Assembly (NCBI RefSeq): GCF_041915215.1
Contig: NZ_JAYSBV010000013.1
From: Zoogloea sp021286885
Lineage (GTDB): Bacteria; Pseudomonadota; Gammaproteobacteria; Burkholderiales; Rhodocyclaceae
Direction: 5' to 3' (one strand)
DNA length: 64,000 bases
In this document: positions 17,665 to 26,359 of the stretch, one piece after another
Numbering within the stretch: position 1 is the first letter of the stretch
How the letters are laid out: the number at the start of each line of letters is the position of its first letter
Position numbers and translations under genes: made by a program
Notes under the pieces: generated by a model
Databases searched by the model: none
Told to the model about the DNA's origin: nothing
The model's input: the letters and a program-made list of their open reading frames with translations, nothing else

Positions 17665-17729
17665 AACTCTGGCAATGGCCACCACCTTAGTGCCAGAGTT
17701 AGTGATAATCTGATTTATAATCAGTCACT
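17665..17729. repeat. Cluster of inverted repeats after transposition operon
   Basis: AACTCTGGCA (17665-17674) and TGCCAGAGTT (17691-17700) form a perfect ten-base inverted repeat with a 16-base spacer. Directly after it CTGATT-TAT-AATCAG (17710-17724) forms another, itself enclosed by AGTGA and TCACT. A wider pair, GTCGGACGT (17648) against ACATCCGAC (17747), brackets both. Candidate transposon-end binding sites or operators. Confidence 0.45.
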
Positions 17730-17786
17730 TGCTTTTCATTAACTGTGACATCCGACAGAGGTTGGGCGGTCGTAGCCCTGAATATG

Positions 17787-17813
17787 AAAAAAGCTCCTGA
17801 GGGAGCTTTTTTT
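17787..17813. terminator. Bidirectional intrinsic terminator
   Basis: AGCTCC (17792-17797), loop TGAG, GGAGCT (17802-17807), flanked by an A-run on the left and seven Ts on the right, so it can work on both strands. It lies within the 72-bp direct repeat; the second copy carries one base change that weakens the stem. Confidence 0.7.
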
Positions 17814-17863
17814 ATGGGGTGTTGGACATGGTGGAGATGTCTGGATTTCAGCCATTGCTGACG
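17792..17863 (+). repeat. 72-bp direct repeat, left copy
   Basis: Matches 20302-20373 at 69 of 72 positions by direct reading; differences are at 17804, 17819 and 17820. It covers a terminator and the 3' part of the HTH pseudogene. The two copies flank the RloB/RloA cassette. Confidence 0.9.
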
Positions 17864-18059
17864 ATATAAAACCCGACCACCGATTTTCAGGTGCCGTGGC
17901 CCGATGCCCTCACTGCGCCAACGCTCGAGCGCGGCCTCGCTGATATTCCAACAAACAGCCCGTTATTTTTGATTGAAGCGAAGGACTTCCATCTTGGCCT
18001 CCTTCCGAAGGAATTGGCAGGAGCCCATGAACGCTCGGTTCGATTTGCGAGCCAAGACA

Positions 18060-18734
18060 TCAGCCGCGCAGCTTCGTCAGGAGCTTCACCAGCTCTACGA
18101 TGGCGGTGAAAGGCTCTGGTTCGGTGTGCGCACTGAAGCGTGCCGCCAGCGCCTCCGCACGCTGGGTTGCAACGGCCAGATGTTCGCCTGTAATTGCGAA
18201 TGCGTTGCCCGCGCCTTTGTCATACCCCTGAATGTGCAGCTTGAGGCGACGCATCACTTCATCACGATGCAACGGCGCTTGAATGTCTTCGTAGTGGAGC
18301 AGCAGCCACAGTTCGAAACTGGGTACAGAGGCAATGGCCTGAAAACGGATCAGCTGCTTGGTATCGTTCTTGAGCTTGCCATCCAGCGATGCGGCCAGTG
18401 CAAGCGCATCGTGATAGCTGTCGTGGTCATCACGGTCAAAAACCGCGTAGACCTTCTCGAACGCACGGGGCTGAATCTTCTTGTGACGGTCGCCAGCTTC
18501 GAATAACGCCTGCGCGTATTTCACCACCTGAATCGGTGCAGTGCCCAATTCGCTGGGGCGAACTTCCACGTTGGCCGTGTGCAAACGGTAGGCCGCCCGG
18601 ATCTCCCGAAAATAGTTCGGCTCCGTTTTGCTGCCTTCGGAAACGATCAGGATGCGGTCGTAACTCGCACGCCGCCCTTGTTTACGCGCCAGCTGTTGCC
18701 TCTGGCGCTCTTTCGGGGAATTGTCGCGAACCAT
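18060..18734 (-). CDS. rloB: RloB family protein (AbiLii-like)
   Basis: 224 residues. The N-terminus is basic, followed by ILIVSEGSKTEPNYFREI, the family signature (SEG-K-TE-NYF) of a Toprim-like fold. Then come VYAVFDRDDHDSY with the acidic DxD-type motif and a PSFELWLLLHYED segment, both typical. It is paired with an upstream ATPase gene, overlapping by one base. RloAB/AbiLi-AbiLii pairs are associated with abortive phage infection and restriction loci; the exact activity of this copy is inferred. Confidence 0.88.
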   Translation of the reverse strand: MVRDNSPKERQRQQLARKQGRRASYDRILIVSEGSKTEPNYFREIRAAYRLHTANVEVRPSELGTAPIQVVKYAQALFEAGDRHKKIQPRAFEKVYAVFDRDDHDSYHDALALAASLDGKLKNDTKQLIRFQAIASVPSFELWLLLHYEDIQAPLHRDEVMRRLKLHIQGYDKGAGNAFAITGEHLAVATQRAEALAARFSAHTEPEPFTAIVELVKLLTKLRG

Positions 18735-20002
18735 CAGTGTTTCAGCCCCAAGGTGTGGCTGAGAAACGGCACGCCACCGTATCGCCCCATGAGGTAGCCG
18801 CGCTCCAACGCCTCATTCTTGCGCGGGCTGAATTCAGACAAGCCGATCAATGCCGATGTTTGATCTCGGCTTTTCTCAACAAACCACACTTGATCGCGTC
18901 GGAACAGATCGGGCGCATCCAGCAGCGAAGTGTCGTGGGTCGTAAAGATCAACTGCGCGCCGCCGGTGTTGATTTCCGGACGGTAGAACAGGCGCACGAG
19001 TTCGCGTACCAGCAAGGTGTGCAAGCTGGTGTCGAGTTCATCGATGACCAGCGTCAGCCCTTTATTGAGAATGTCGAGCACTGGCCCGGCAAGAAACAGC
19101 AGATTGCGCGTGCCGTTGGATTCATCCATCAACTCAAACACGGCTTTGCCCTGCTCCGTGACGTGGTAGAAGCGAAGCTTGTGCTCCTCCATCTCTTCTG
19201 CGCGCACCTCAGTTTTGCCCGCCACCAAGTCGAAGTGAACAGCTTGGCCGGGTACCTTGCGCGTCTCCACATCGATGTCGGCAATGCTGATGTCGGCGGA
19301 GGAAAGGAAGTGGCAGATATCTTTGCGCCCATCGGCCTGCTTGAGCATCTGGATGGAGATCTGCGGATTGAGCTGGGCCTGTTCGTTGAAGATCACCAGC
19401 CGATTCACAAACCAGTCGAACACCGGGCGCAAAGCTTCACTGTTGAGTTGCACGGCCATCGACAGGAACAGTGCGTTCGGACGTGTGGCACCCTCCCACA
19501 GATTCTTGGAGCCCTTCAGGCCGGGACCGAAGTCGTAAACGTCCTTGCCCGTTTCGCTGTCAAAGTGCCGTTCAAACCAGCGCTGCGGCTTGAATGCCCT
19601 GTAGACCAGTAGATGCTCGCTGACGATGCGCTGCGCCGTCATGGCAAATCCGTATTGGTAACGCACACCGTCAAGCAGGAACGTGACCTCGAACTCGCTG
19701 GGCTGACTGGCGGAGTCAGCGTCGAGCCGGAAGGGTTGCACAGCAAAGATCTGCCCGGGCTGGATCGCTGTCGCTGACTCGGTCACCACACCACGCATGT
19801 ACTGCAGTGCTTTGATGAGGTTGGATTTGCCACTCGCGTTGGCCCCATAGACCACGGCACAGCGCAGCAGAGAAGGCGCTGCATTGATGCCCGTTGCCTG
19901 GGTGTGGGTGTCCTGCAGGGTCTTGTCCTTGGACGCAACAAGACTAAGCACCTGCTCATCACGCAGGCTGCGGAAGTTCTTGACACGAAACTCGACCAGC
20001 AT
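18734..20002 (-). CDS. rloA: RloA-like AAA ATPase (AbiLi-like)
   Basis: 422 residues. An ABC/SMC-type ATPase: VKNFRSLRDEQVLSL at the N-terminus, Walker A GANASGKS at 53-60, Walker B LTLVIDELDTSLH and the switch histidine in IFTTHDTSLLD. Such ATPases sense or gate the action of their RloB partner in phage defence. The start at 20002 places the conserved start motif correctly; the frame extends to 20038 without support. Transcribed toward rloB, with a different flanking context on each side (direct repeats). Confidence 0.9.
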   Translation of the reverse strand: MLVEFRVKNFRSLRDEQVLSLVASKDKTLQDTHTQATGINAAPSLLRCAVVYGANASGKSNLIKALQYMRGVVTESATAIQPGQIFAVQPFRLDADSASQPSEFEVTFLLDGVRYQYGFAMTAQRIVSEHLLVYRAFKPQRWFERHFDSETGKDVYDFGPGLKGSKNLWEGATRPNALFLSMAVQLNSEALRPVFDWFVNRLVIFNEQAQLNPQISIQMLKQADGRKDICHFLSSADISIADIDVETRKVPGQAVHFDLVAGKTEVRAEEMEEHKLRFYHVTEQGKAVFELMDESNGTRNLLFLAGPVLDILNKGLTLVIDELDTSLHTLLVRELVRLFYRPEINTGGAQLIFTTHDTSLLDAPDLFRRDQVWFVEKSRDQTSALIGLSEFSPRKNEALERGYLMGRYGGVPFLSHTLGLKH

Positions 20003-20075
20003 TGTATTTACCCACTTAAAAACAAAATATATCCACATTGTGCGCTAGATGCGCAAAAAATCAAAATATTAAACC

Positions 20076-20220
20076 ATGCGCGGGTCTCTCGGGCTGCACC
20101 TGACCGACCAGGTGCCCGACCCCTCCACGCTGAGCCAGAACGCCCAGAAGCTCATCACGCACCACCCCTGGGAGCCCTTCAAAGAGCAGATCGACGCCAA
20201 CGAGCCCCACGGCCTTTGGC
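20076..20220 (+). pseudogene. Possible transposase fragment (IS1182-like)
   Basis: The frame from 20076 includes LGLHLTDQVPDPSTLSQN, which resembles the HSTLSQNRRR segment of IS1182-type transposases, followed by ITHHPWEPFKEQIDANEPHG. There is no intact gene. The assignment is weak and based on a short motif. Confidence 0.3.
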
Positions 20221-20262
20221 CGCTACCGAGCGCTTCTCGTCGTCTGAGAGGGCTTCAAAAAC

Positions 20263-20291
20263 ACGAACCCCCGGAAAAACCGGGGGTTCGT
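20263..20291 (-). terminator. Strong hairpin terminator (minus-strand orientation)
   Basis: Perfect 12-base stem ACGAACCCCCGG / CCGGGGGTTCGT with a five-base loop. On the minus strand it is followed by GTTTTTG, so it would end transcripts arriving from the right. It insulates the rloA promoter region. Confidence 0.7.
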
Positions 20292-20301
20292 CAGCAGCCT
20301 G

Positions 20302-20373
20302 AGCTCCTGAGGGCGCTTTTTTTATGGGAAGTTGGACATGGTGGAGATGTCTGGATTTCAGCCATTGCTGACG
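20302..20373 (+). repeat. 72-bp direct repeat, right copy
   Basis: Second copy of the repeat at 17792-17863 (69/72). Homology stops abruptly at 20373, inside the HTH reading frame, so only the 3' portion of that gene is present here. Suggests a target duplication or recombination that enclosed rloAB. Confidence 0.9.
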
Positions 20374-20623
20374 GTGAAGTTACATTCTGTGAACGACCGC
20401 TTGGCAGCATCTCCCGCCGTCCGGCCCGACTGGCTCAGCGGCAGCTCCACCACGGTTCACTGCCATTGGCTAGCCACACCCAAGGCGGATCGCCAGTTGT
20501 TCTGTCTTGACCTCGATGTAAGCCGCGATGATCATTGGGCCTCGAACCCTTCATGTCAAATCTGAAAGTGCGGCCGTTCTCCATATGTGTCCAGCCAAGT
20601 CATCTTGATTACGGGCCGCGCAG
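20374..20623. other. Gene-free stretch
   Basis: No credible coding sequence or RNA. It contains short dispersed motifs (GAACGACCGCTTGGC) similar to those in the 97-bp repeats, and appears to be decayed mobile-element DNA. Confidence 0.4.
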
Positions 20624-20790
20624 CGGTACAGCACGTTGACGAAGGCTCAGGTGGCGGCGCAGTGCGCCGAGTTCGGCGCGTAAGTCGCCATGGCACATAG
20701 TATCAATCGCAACGTCGTTTATCGCTGGCAGAAGCTGCTCCGAGGCGGTGACACCAAGCTGGCCACGAAGACAGGCTCACGACATCCATC
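20624..20790 (+). pseudogene. IS66-type TnpA / transposase_8 remnant
   Basis: The frame from 20624 reads RYSTLTKAQVAAQCAEFGA, a TAA stop, then VAMAHSINRNVVYRWQKLL. This is the helix-turn-helix of IS66 orf1 or IS3 OrfA (usual form VASVALAHGINANLLHKW). The internal TAA and absence of flanking IS genes make it a relic. Confidence 0.6.
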
Positions 20791-20937
20791 ACTTGGCCGA
20801 GCAGCGCTGCTGCCGAATTCGCTCTCTGGGCCCACGATGTCCTCGAGTGAGCCGGTGGCCATAGCAGCGCATTCCGATGGATACTCAAACCACCCAACCA
20901 GATAGCAAAGAGGGAGGCTTCGTTTCGACGAAGAGAT

Positions 20938-23900
20938 ATGTCAATTGAGATCATCGGGCAGCAGAAGTACCGCTTTCAAGACCACGTATGCGCACTTCTA
21001 GCTGTGCTCGTGCCTGGGAATCCAGGGGCCTCGCTGCAGATCGAGCCCAAGGATGGCGAAGATGCTCTTCTGCAAGTCCTAGAAGGCGGCGTTGCCAGAA
21101 CGGTGGAAGTGCAGGTGAAGGGCGCAACCGCCGCCATCACGCATGACGTTCTGGCGGATTGGCTTGCACACTATCCTGCCCGTAGTGACAGCGGATCGCT
21201 GCTAGAGCGGATTTCGAGCGACTCCAGCAGATCCGTGCTCTTTGTTGCCAGCGGCCGTTGCAACGACGCCGTCGTCCCCCATGTGGTGCCCCTGTCGGTC
21301 CACACAACGCAAGTTCCGAAGGGCCGCGTGACAAACGCCACGGAGCAAGGGATGCGGAGTGGCCTGCACAACTACGCGACCGGCACGTCATCAACTGACT
21401 CGGATTTGGTCAAACGACGTCGCTCGAACATCGGGGAACTGCTTGCGGTCACACCTGCTGCTTCACTGAAGGCAGCACTTCAGAGGGTCCTCATCGCTGA
21501 GCTGGTTGACGAGCCCGCGGTTCTAAGGCTCATTCGAGACACCCTTAAAGCTGATCACCGCGTGGTTCCAGATCGGGTTGAGGAGGTGACAAGAGGCATC
21601 ATAGAGATCGTCGTGAATGAGAAAAAGACCGACGTGAACGTACTGCCACAGGTGGGTATGGTCATCTCCTGGGGCTCGGCGGTAGACCCGCTGGTGGTTG
21701 CATCCTACATTTCCAGAGGGGAGGAGCAGGCCTTGCTGGACCGCCTGTCGCGCGACTCTGCGCTCCTCCTCACTGGTGCCCCTCGTGTTGGAAAAACCTA
21801 CTGCGCTCGCAACCTGGCGTACTCGCTACAAAGCCAGGGCTACAGCGTTCGAATCTGTGCGGACATTTCAGAAGCGGAGCGCTACCTGACCGAGCCTGTC
21901 ACCGGCAACCGAGCCGCTCTCGTGGACGACCCACTTGGAGGCGCGCACGCGGTGGACAACGCGATACGCGAACTGAATCTACTGGGCGCCCTGACTCCCA
22001 AACTTGCCAACGGTAGGCGGCTCATCGTCTCTCAAGCGCAAGATCGCCTCCTGCAGGTCTCTCGATACAAGTCCGTCTCTGAGATCCGTACGGGTAAGTT
22101 GTCCTGGGTGGAGATGGGCATTGGTGCCAATGACTTCCTAGGCGGCCTTTGGAGTGCACTGACCGCCGACTATTCCGTCCCGCCGGCTATAGGGACTTTG
22201 GTTGCAGATGCTATCGAGGCCGGGAAACTTGACCTGGAACCTGGCTGCCTCGCCTACCTTGCGGCCAACCACGATAGGGTCAGTGTGGACGCTCAGCTCG
22301 CCGAGATCATCAGCCACGCGCGTCAGGACTCGAAAACGCTGGGCGACGCGTTGCGCGAGGAGCAGCTCGCGCCACTGATGAGCGCGCTCGCGATCGCATC
22401 GACGCCTTCCCTGCGAAGCGCCGAGTTGGAACTGGCATTCGTGCTGGACGACAAGCGCAGCGACCGCCCCGGTGAATCCAACGTCAAGGGAGCCATCGCC
22501 TCCTGGCCGAGCCGAGTTTCGACCACGCCGCCGGCGCCGCCGCCCAGCTACGTGCCGCTTCCGGCTTTGTCTGATCAGCGGATCAGTGACTTGGATCGCC
22601 TTGAGCTTCGAAAGATGGTGAGCCAGTCATCCAGGCGCTACACCTTCAGCCACCCGTTCTACCGGGCCAGCGCCGAGTCGCTTGTGGATGCAGCCACGAC
22701 CCGGTCAATGGAGTCGGCGCTGTCCGCTTTGGAGCGGGCGCTGTTCACGCTTGATGCTGATGCATCACGTGCAGCGGCTACAAATCTCGGCTGGGTGTAC
22801 CGAAATCTGAACACAGAGGAAGGTCGGCAAGGCGTCGTTAGCCTGGCGGTTCGCGGACTGCGTTCGATCTTCCCTGCTGTACGTGACTTGTGTTTCGAGT
22901 TTCTCGCACGCAGGCTGCAATCACTGTCCGTCGAAGATCAGGCAAAGGTGCCGGCCTGGGTAAACTGCGTGACCTTCATGGAGCTTTCATATGTAGAGTG
23001 GACAGAGGATGGTCAGCCACGCATCCCGTCGGCCACTTTCGGGGACTTCCTGAACGTCGACGCTTTCCCAGCATCGGTTCCTCTGGCAGAGGTCGAGGGT
23101 GCGTTGGCGCTACTGGACAGTGAGCGGCCGCACACCCTCTCCGCACACAATGCGGCAAGAGCTGTGATGTTCCTTCAGGAGTCACCCGAGCGGCTGACTC
23201 TCCAGATGGCGTCTCGACTTCTTAGCTTTGACATCTCTATGATTCGCGCGCCTGTTGCTCGCCTCTGGCTCGGTTCCCCTCGAGACGGCGACCACCTGCT
23301 GTTGCAGCGCATCTTCAATGAGCAGCACCCTTCCGTCACCAAGGCCGCATACGAGGGCGTACTGAAAGCGTGGTCAGACTGCGGCGAGGAGCGCCGCGCC
23401 GCACTCATCAGTGATCTGCAGATGATGGCTGACTCCCCGATCTCGGCAGTAGTCCTCATCGGCAGCCTGGTGGTCATTGCTCGCGAAGAGTACGGAGGCC
23501 CCGAGACCCCTTGGCTGTTGTTTGAAGCTTTGATGCCAAAGGTTCTCCACCAGCTGCCGCTCGGTGCATCATTCAATGACGCGCGGCTATACGACGTGAT
23601 GAATGACGCCATAGGGAACATCTCCAGTCAGAGCCTTATGGAAATCATTGACCATTGGATCGAGTTGGTCCATCAGTACGCGTTGTCTGGCATACCGAGC
23701 GACTACATGCTCGGCGTCACGGACATCCTCATCTCAGGTGTGCGGAGCGAGACCGACGAGAGGGGAGTACGGATCGAACGCCTGCTTGCAGTGCCAGGCA
23801 CAGCAAGTCGGATACGGATCGTCTCGGACTTGGTAGATGCTTGGGATAACCTGAAAAATGTTGAACACGCGCGCCTGCTCCAGCATTTGACGACAGCAGA

Positions 23901-24828
23901 CCTTGATGTCGTGTGGCTGCAAGCCGCTGCGTTGACTCGTCGTGACGCTCCATCGGAAATCCAGAAGGCGCTTCTACCAGCTGGACTCACATTGGCCTCA
24001 GCACCCGAGGAGATCATCTCTGGGCTGCCGGCCTCGCTTCTCGAAGCGTGTGTGCATGTCTTCACTGGCCACCATCCCGTCATCGACTACGTTGGTTTCC
24101 ACGGATCTGAAAACATCGCCTGGCAGGCGGTGATCCGGAGGATCGTGCGTATGCCAGACCACAGCATGTTCGAGGTTGCATGGGAATGGCTGTCATCAAG
24201 GTGCCAGGAAGAGGAACTGGCGGAAGTGGCGTATGCGCTGGGCGTCACCCATGCAGAGCGCCTAGCCGGCCTGTTGCTCGAGCGCAAACAGCACACGTCC
24301 GGCGAGTTCATGGCAGACGTTTGGAACGCGCTCTTCGGACTTCCCGTGAGCCAAGACATGAAGTCAGATTGGCTTGCCCGGATGGCAGCCCTCGCGCCCA
24401 ACGCTCTGAATTCGCTGGAAGAGCACAAGTGCTGGATTCCTGAATCGCATCGCGACGAGTTCCTGTCGCATTTCAAAAGCGACGCTGCTCTGCGGAAAGT
24501 GGTGGTGACCCTTCTGCGGGAGCTGAACGCCGTTCAAGACAGAGACAAATTCGCTGAGCTGGAGGAGCCGGAAGACGAAGCGTCAGCCACCGCAGCCCTG
24601 CAGATAAAATCCCAAATGCTGATGCGGATCGAAGCCATGATTGACAGACATCCCCCGAAGCACTGGGAATCATATGACTTCGTCCTCAAGCTCATGGAAC
24701 AGGGCAAGTTCTCCGATGACGCCTTCAAGAAGAAGGTGCAGGAGCTTCGCTCGCGTGCTATCGAGCTGTCCCAGGATTGTCCAGCAAGGCGAAGGCAGAC
24801 TCCGAAGAACTGGGAGGGTCGCTCCTGA
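20938..24828 (+). CDS. STAND-type NTPase with nuclease-like N-terminal domain
   Basis: 1296 residues. Residues 1-140 resemble a restriction-type fold with an EVQVKG strand (Q59-V-K61) preceded by acidic Glu36/Asp39, the position of a PD-(D/E)XK or QxK site. A P-loop NTPase follows: Walker A GAPRVGKT at 280-287 and a Walker B-like RAALVDDP near 330. After about 560 the rest is long helical repeat sequence, as in sensor regions. The domain order effector-NTPase-repeat matches STAND/Avs-like antiphage sensors; family membership (nSTAND3-like) is inferred. Singleton gene with remnants of mobile DNA on both sides. Confidence 0.75.
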   Translation: MSIEIIGQQKYRFQDHVCALLAVLVPGNPGASLQIEPKDGEDALLQVLEGGVARTVEVQVKGATAAITHDVLADWLAHYPARSDSGSLLERISSDSSRSVLFVASGRCNDAVVPHVVPLSVHTTQVPKGRVTNATEQGMRSGLHNYATGTSSTDSDLVKRRRSNIGELLAVTPAASLKAALQRVLIAELVDEPAVLRLIRDTLKADHRVVPDRVEEVTRGIIEIVVNEKKTDVNVLPQVGMVISWGSAVDPLVVASYISRGEEQALLDRLSRDSALLLTGAPRVGKTYCARNLAYSLQSQGYSVRICADISEAERYLTEPVTGNRAALVDDPLGGAHAVDNAIRELNLLGALTPKLANGRRLIVSQAQDRLLQVSRYKSVSEIRTGKLSWVEMGIGANDFLGGLWSALTADYSVPPAIGTLVADAIEAGKLDLEPGCLAYLAANHDRVSVDAQLAEIISHARQDSKTLGDALREEQLAPLMSALAIASTPSLRSAELELAFVLDDKRSDRPGESNVKGAIASWPSRVSTTPPAPPPSYVPLPALSDQRISDLDRLELRKMVSQSSRRYTFSHPFYRASAESLVDAATTRSMESALSALERALFTLDADASRAAATNLGWVYRNLNTEEGRQGVVSLAVRGLRSIFPAVRDLCFEFLARRLQSLSVEDQAKVPAWVNCVTFMELSYVEWTEDGQPRIPSATFGDFLNVDAFPASVPLAEVEGALALLDSERPHTLSAHNAARAVMFLQESPERLTLQMASRLLSFDISMIRAPVARLWLGSPRDGDHLLLQRIFNEQHPSVTKAAYEGVLKAWSDCGEERRAALISDLQMMADSPISAVVLIGSLVVIAREEYGGPETPWLLFEALMPKVLHQLPLGASFNDARLYDVMNDAIGNISSQSLMEIIDHWIELVHQYALSGIPSDYMLGVTDILISGVRSETDERGVRIERLLAVPGTASRIRIVSDLVDAWDNLKNVEHARLLQHLTTADLDVVWLQAAALTRRDAPSEIQKALLPAGLTLASAPEEIISGLPASLLEACVHVFTGHHPVIDYVGFHGSENIAWQAVIRRIVRMPDHSMFEVAWEWLSSRCQEEELAEVAYALGVTHAERLAGLLLERKQHTSGEFMADVWNALFGLPVSQDMKSDWLARMAALAPNALNSLEEHKCWIPESHRDEFLSHFKSDAALRKVVVTLLRELNAVQDRDKFAELEEPEDEASATAALQIKSQMLMRIEAMIDRHPPKHWESYDFVLKLMEQGKFSDDAFKKKVQELRSRAIELSQDCPARRRQTPKNWEGRS

Positions 24829-25522
24829 GTTGGCCCTGAAGCCCCCCGCCACTAACATGAATACCAGCCTTGTGTGTAGCAGTCCTTCGCAAACTCACTG
24901 TATGGAACGGGGACCGGTGTACTCCGGCTAGCGACAGTACCGCTGCAGGCGCTGTCGTCAAGCAGGCCCTCGATCCGTTGCCAGTCTGACCCGGCCTCAC
25001 GTTTTTCTGCCGCGTAGTCGTGATGCCGGTAATCCCGGCCGACGCGATTGCCGGCTATCACGAGGTTCTGGCATTGACCAATGAGATCGAGTGACAACAC
25101 CTAGTTGCGGCATCATGGTGGCGCAGATGTTGGTGGTAGGTCTCGAATGAGCGCAGGGTCCGGTTTCGATCACAGCCGTCGTTGTCTCCTGAACGAATGA
25201 CCGGCCGCAATCAGCCTCAAGCGGACTTCCTCGGTTGCTGCTGTGGGTGACTGCTTTGGCCGAATTGTTGTCGCTCAGGAAACACTGCTGCTCGCTCCTC
25301 ATACAGATGCAATTTTCCCACCAGACCAACGACTTACCATGTTGTCGTGGCCAAATTTTCTCACCCCCCCAATAAGCCTCTTCCCCGCCTGCAACTCCTC
25401 ATCCCCAACAGGCAACCCAGCGTCGAATGAAATCACACGCCGCTGTCCCCCCACGATGCAACCCCGCCCCATCGCGCATCACTTCACCGTAGTTGGCGTA
25501 CTCAGCCTCCAGTTGCCCCCTG
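24829..25522. other. Gene-free stretch with second copy of 97-bp repeat
   Basis: Nearly 700 bases in which I see no credible gene. Short open frames exist on both strands but none has a ribosome site plus a recognisable protein. It carries the right copy of the direct repeat and several GGCCG/TCGTTCAGG-like short motifs. Confidence 0.5.
25247..25342 (+). repeat. Imperfect direct repeat, right copy (partner at 8743-8839)
   Basis: Same orientation as 8743-8839; the last 21 bases are identical and the remainder is roughly 70 percent alike by eye. A related inverted motif occurs nearby (TTCAGGAGACA on the minus strand at about 25180-25195). Confidence 0.65.
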
Positions 25523-26020
25523 TCATGCCTCCCCAAGGGCGGCGCGCAGGTCGGTGAAGGTGGTCACGAGGGTCATGGAGTCGAGCGGTGAAGGCTCAAG
25601 GCCGAGTTGCAGGTAGAAGGCGCGGGCGGTATCGCTCAGGGCATGCACGATGAGGCCGCGCACGCCGATGGCGTCTGCCGCATGCAGGGCGCGGCGGGCG
25701 GCATCCTGAAACAGGGCGCGGCCCAGCCCCTGGCCTTGGTGGCTGGAGCCCACTGCGAGGCGGGCGAGCACGACGACGGGAATGGGATCGGGCATGTTGC
25801 GGCGGAAGCGGCCCGGCGTGGCCGTCGGGGCGACGGCGCTGGCGGCAAGTGCGTAGTAGCCGACCACGGTATTCCCTTCGCAGCAGACGAAGGTACGCGA
25901 TGGGCCACTGGCCTGGTTCTGCGGGGCGCGGCGGCGCAGCCATTCGTTGAGCGTGGGTTCGCCGCAGTCGAAGGTGGATAGATCGTGTTCGGCACTGAGC
26001 GGACAGGGGGCGCGAAGCAT
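25523..26020 (-). CDS. GNAT-family acetyltransferase toxin (TacT/AtaT-like)
   Basis: 165 residues. The GNAT fold starts with LSAEHDLSTFDCGEPTLNEWLRR, typical of TacT toxins. Acetyl-CoA is bound by the (Q/R)xxGxG/A loop in SHQGQGLGRALF, and a catalytic-type Tyr lies in TARAFYLQLGL. Such toxins acetylate charged tRNAs to stop translation. Its start overlaps the antitoxin stop by one base, so the two are co-translated. Confidence 0.9.
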   Translation of the reverse strand: MLRAPCPLSAEHDLSTFDCGEPTLNEWLRRRAPQNQASGPSRTFVCCEGNTVVGYYALAASAVAPTATPGRFRRNMPDPIPVVVLARLAVGSSHQGQGLGRALFQDAARRALHAADAIGVRGLIVHALSDTARAFYLQLGLEPSPLDSMTLVTTFTDLRAALGEA

Positions 26021-26316
26021 CAGGCCTTGGTCCAGGGCGCGGGGGTTTGCATGGTTTTGCGCAGGCGCTCGTTGCTCTGGGCGGGTGCATCGAGCCGGGC
26101 GAGAAACTCGGCGTAAGCCTCGGGGCTGACGGAAAGGATGGCGCGATCCAGCAGGGTGTCTTCTGCGGCGCGGCGGGCGGCGCTGAGGATGAAGTCGGTG
26201 CGCGTTTTACCGGCAGCTTCGGCAGCGCGATCAATGAGGTTGCGCTCCTCGGGCGGAATACGCAGGTTGAGCGTGTCGCGACGCGGGGCTTTGGTGGCGG
26301 AGGGGGCTGCGCTCAT
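26020..26316 (-). CDS. DUF1778 antitoxin (TacA-like)
   Basis: 98 residues. An N-terminal ribbon-helix-helix (RRDTLNLRIPPEERNLIDRAAEAAGKTRTDFIL) binds operator DNA. The C-terminal tail (AEFLARLDAPAQSNERLRKTM) wraps and neutralises the toxin. AGGAA precedes ATG. A perfect palindrome lies 44 bases upstream of the start. Confidence 0.92.
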   Translation of the reverse strand: MSAAPSATKAPRRDTLNLRIPPEERNLIDRAAEAAGKTRTDFILSAARRAAEDTLLDRAILSVSPEAYAEFLARLDAPAQSNERLRKTMQTPAPWTKA

Positions 26317-26359
26317 GATGAGGATTCCTGTGTGTGGGGCGCGCTCAGTCTAGCACCTG

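Larger units (their letters stand above)
17699..17992 (-). pseudogene. Broken excisionase/MerR-like HTH gene
   Basis: From ATG at 17992 the frame reads MEVLRFNQK, then TAA at codon 10, then continues NISEAALERWRSEGIGPR...KIGGRVLYRQQWL. This is a winged helix-turn-helix family in which the LERWRSEGIGP block is diagnostic. The open frame runs on through the terminator hairpin to TAA at 17699, so the original 3' end is probably also altered. Its last third is duplicated in the repeat at 20302-20373, where the upstream part is absent. Confidence 0.65.

Noticed and set aside
24852..25329. Short minus-strand open frames in the gap after the STAND gene
   Set aside because: No ribosome site, no recognisable protein; they overlap the repeat copy.
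8743..25342. The 97-bp repeats as the two ends of the Tn7-like element
   Set aside because: Tn7-type ends are inverted relative to each other; these copies are in the same orientation.
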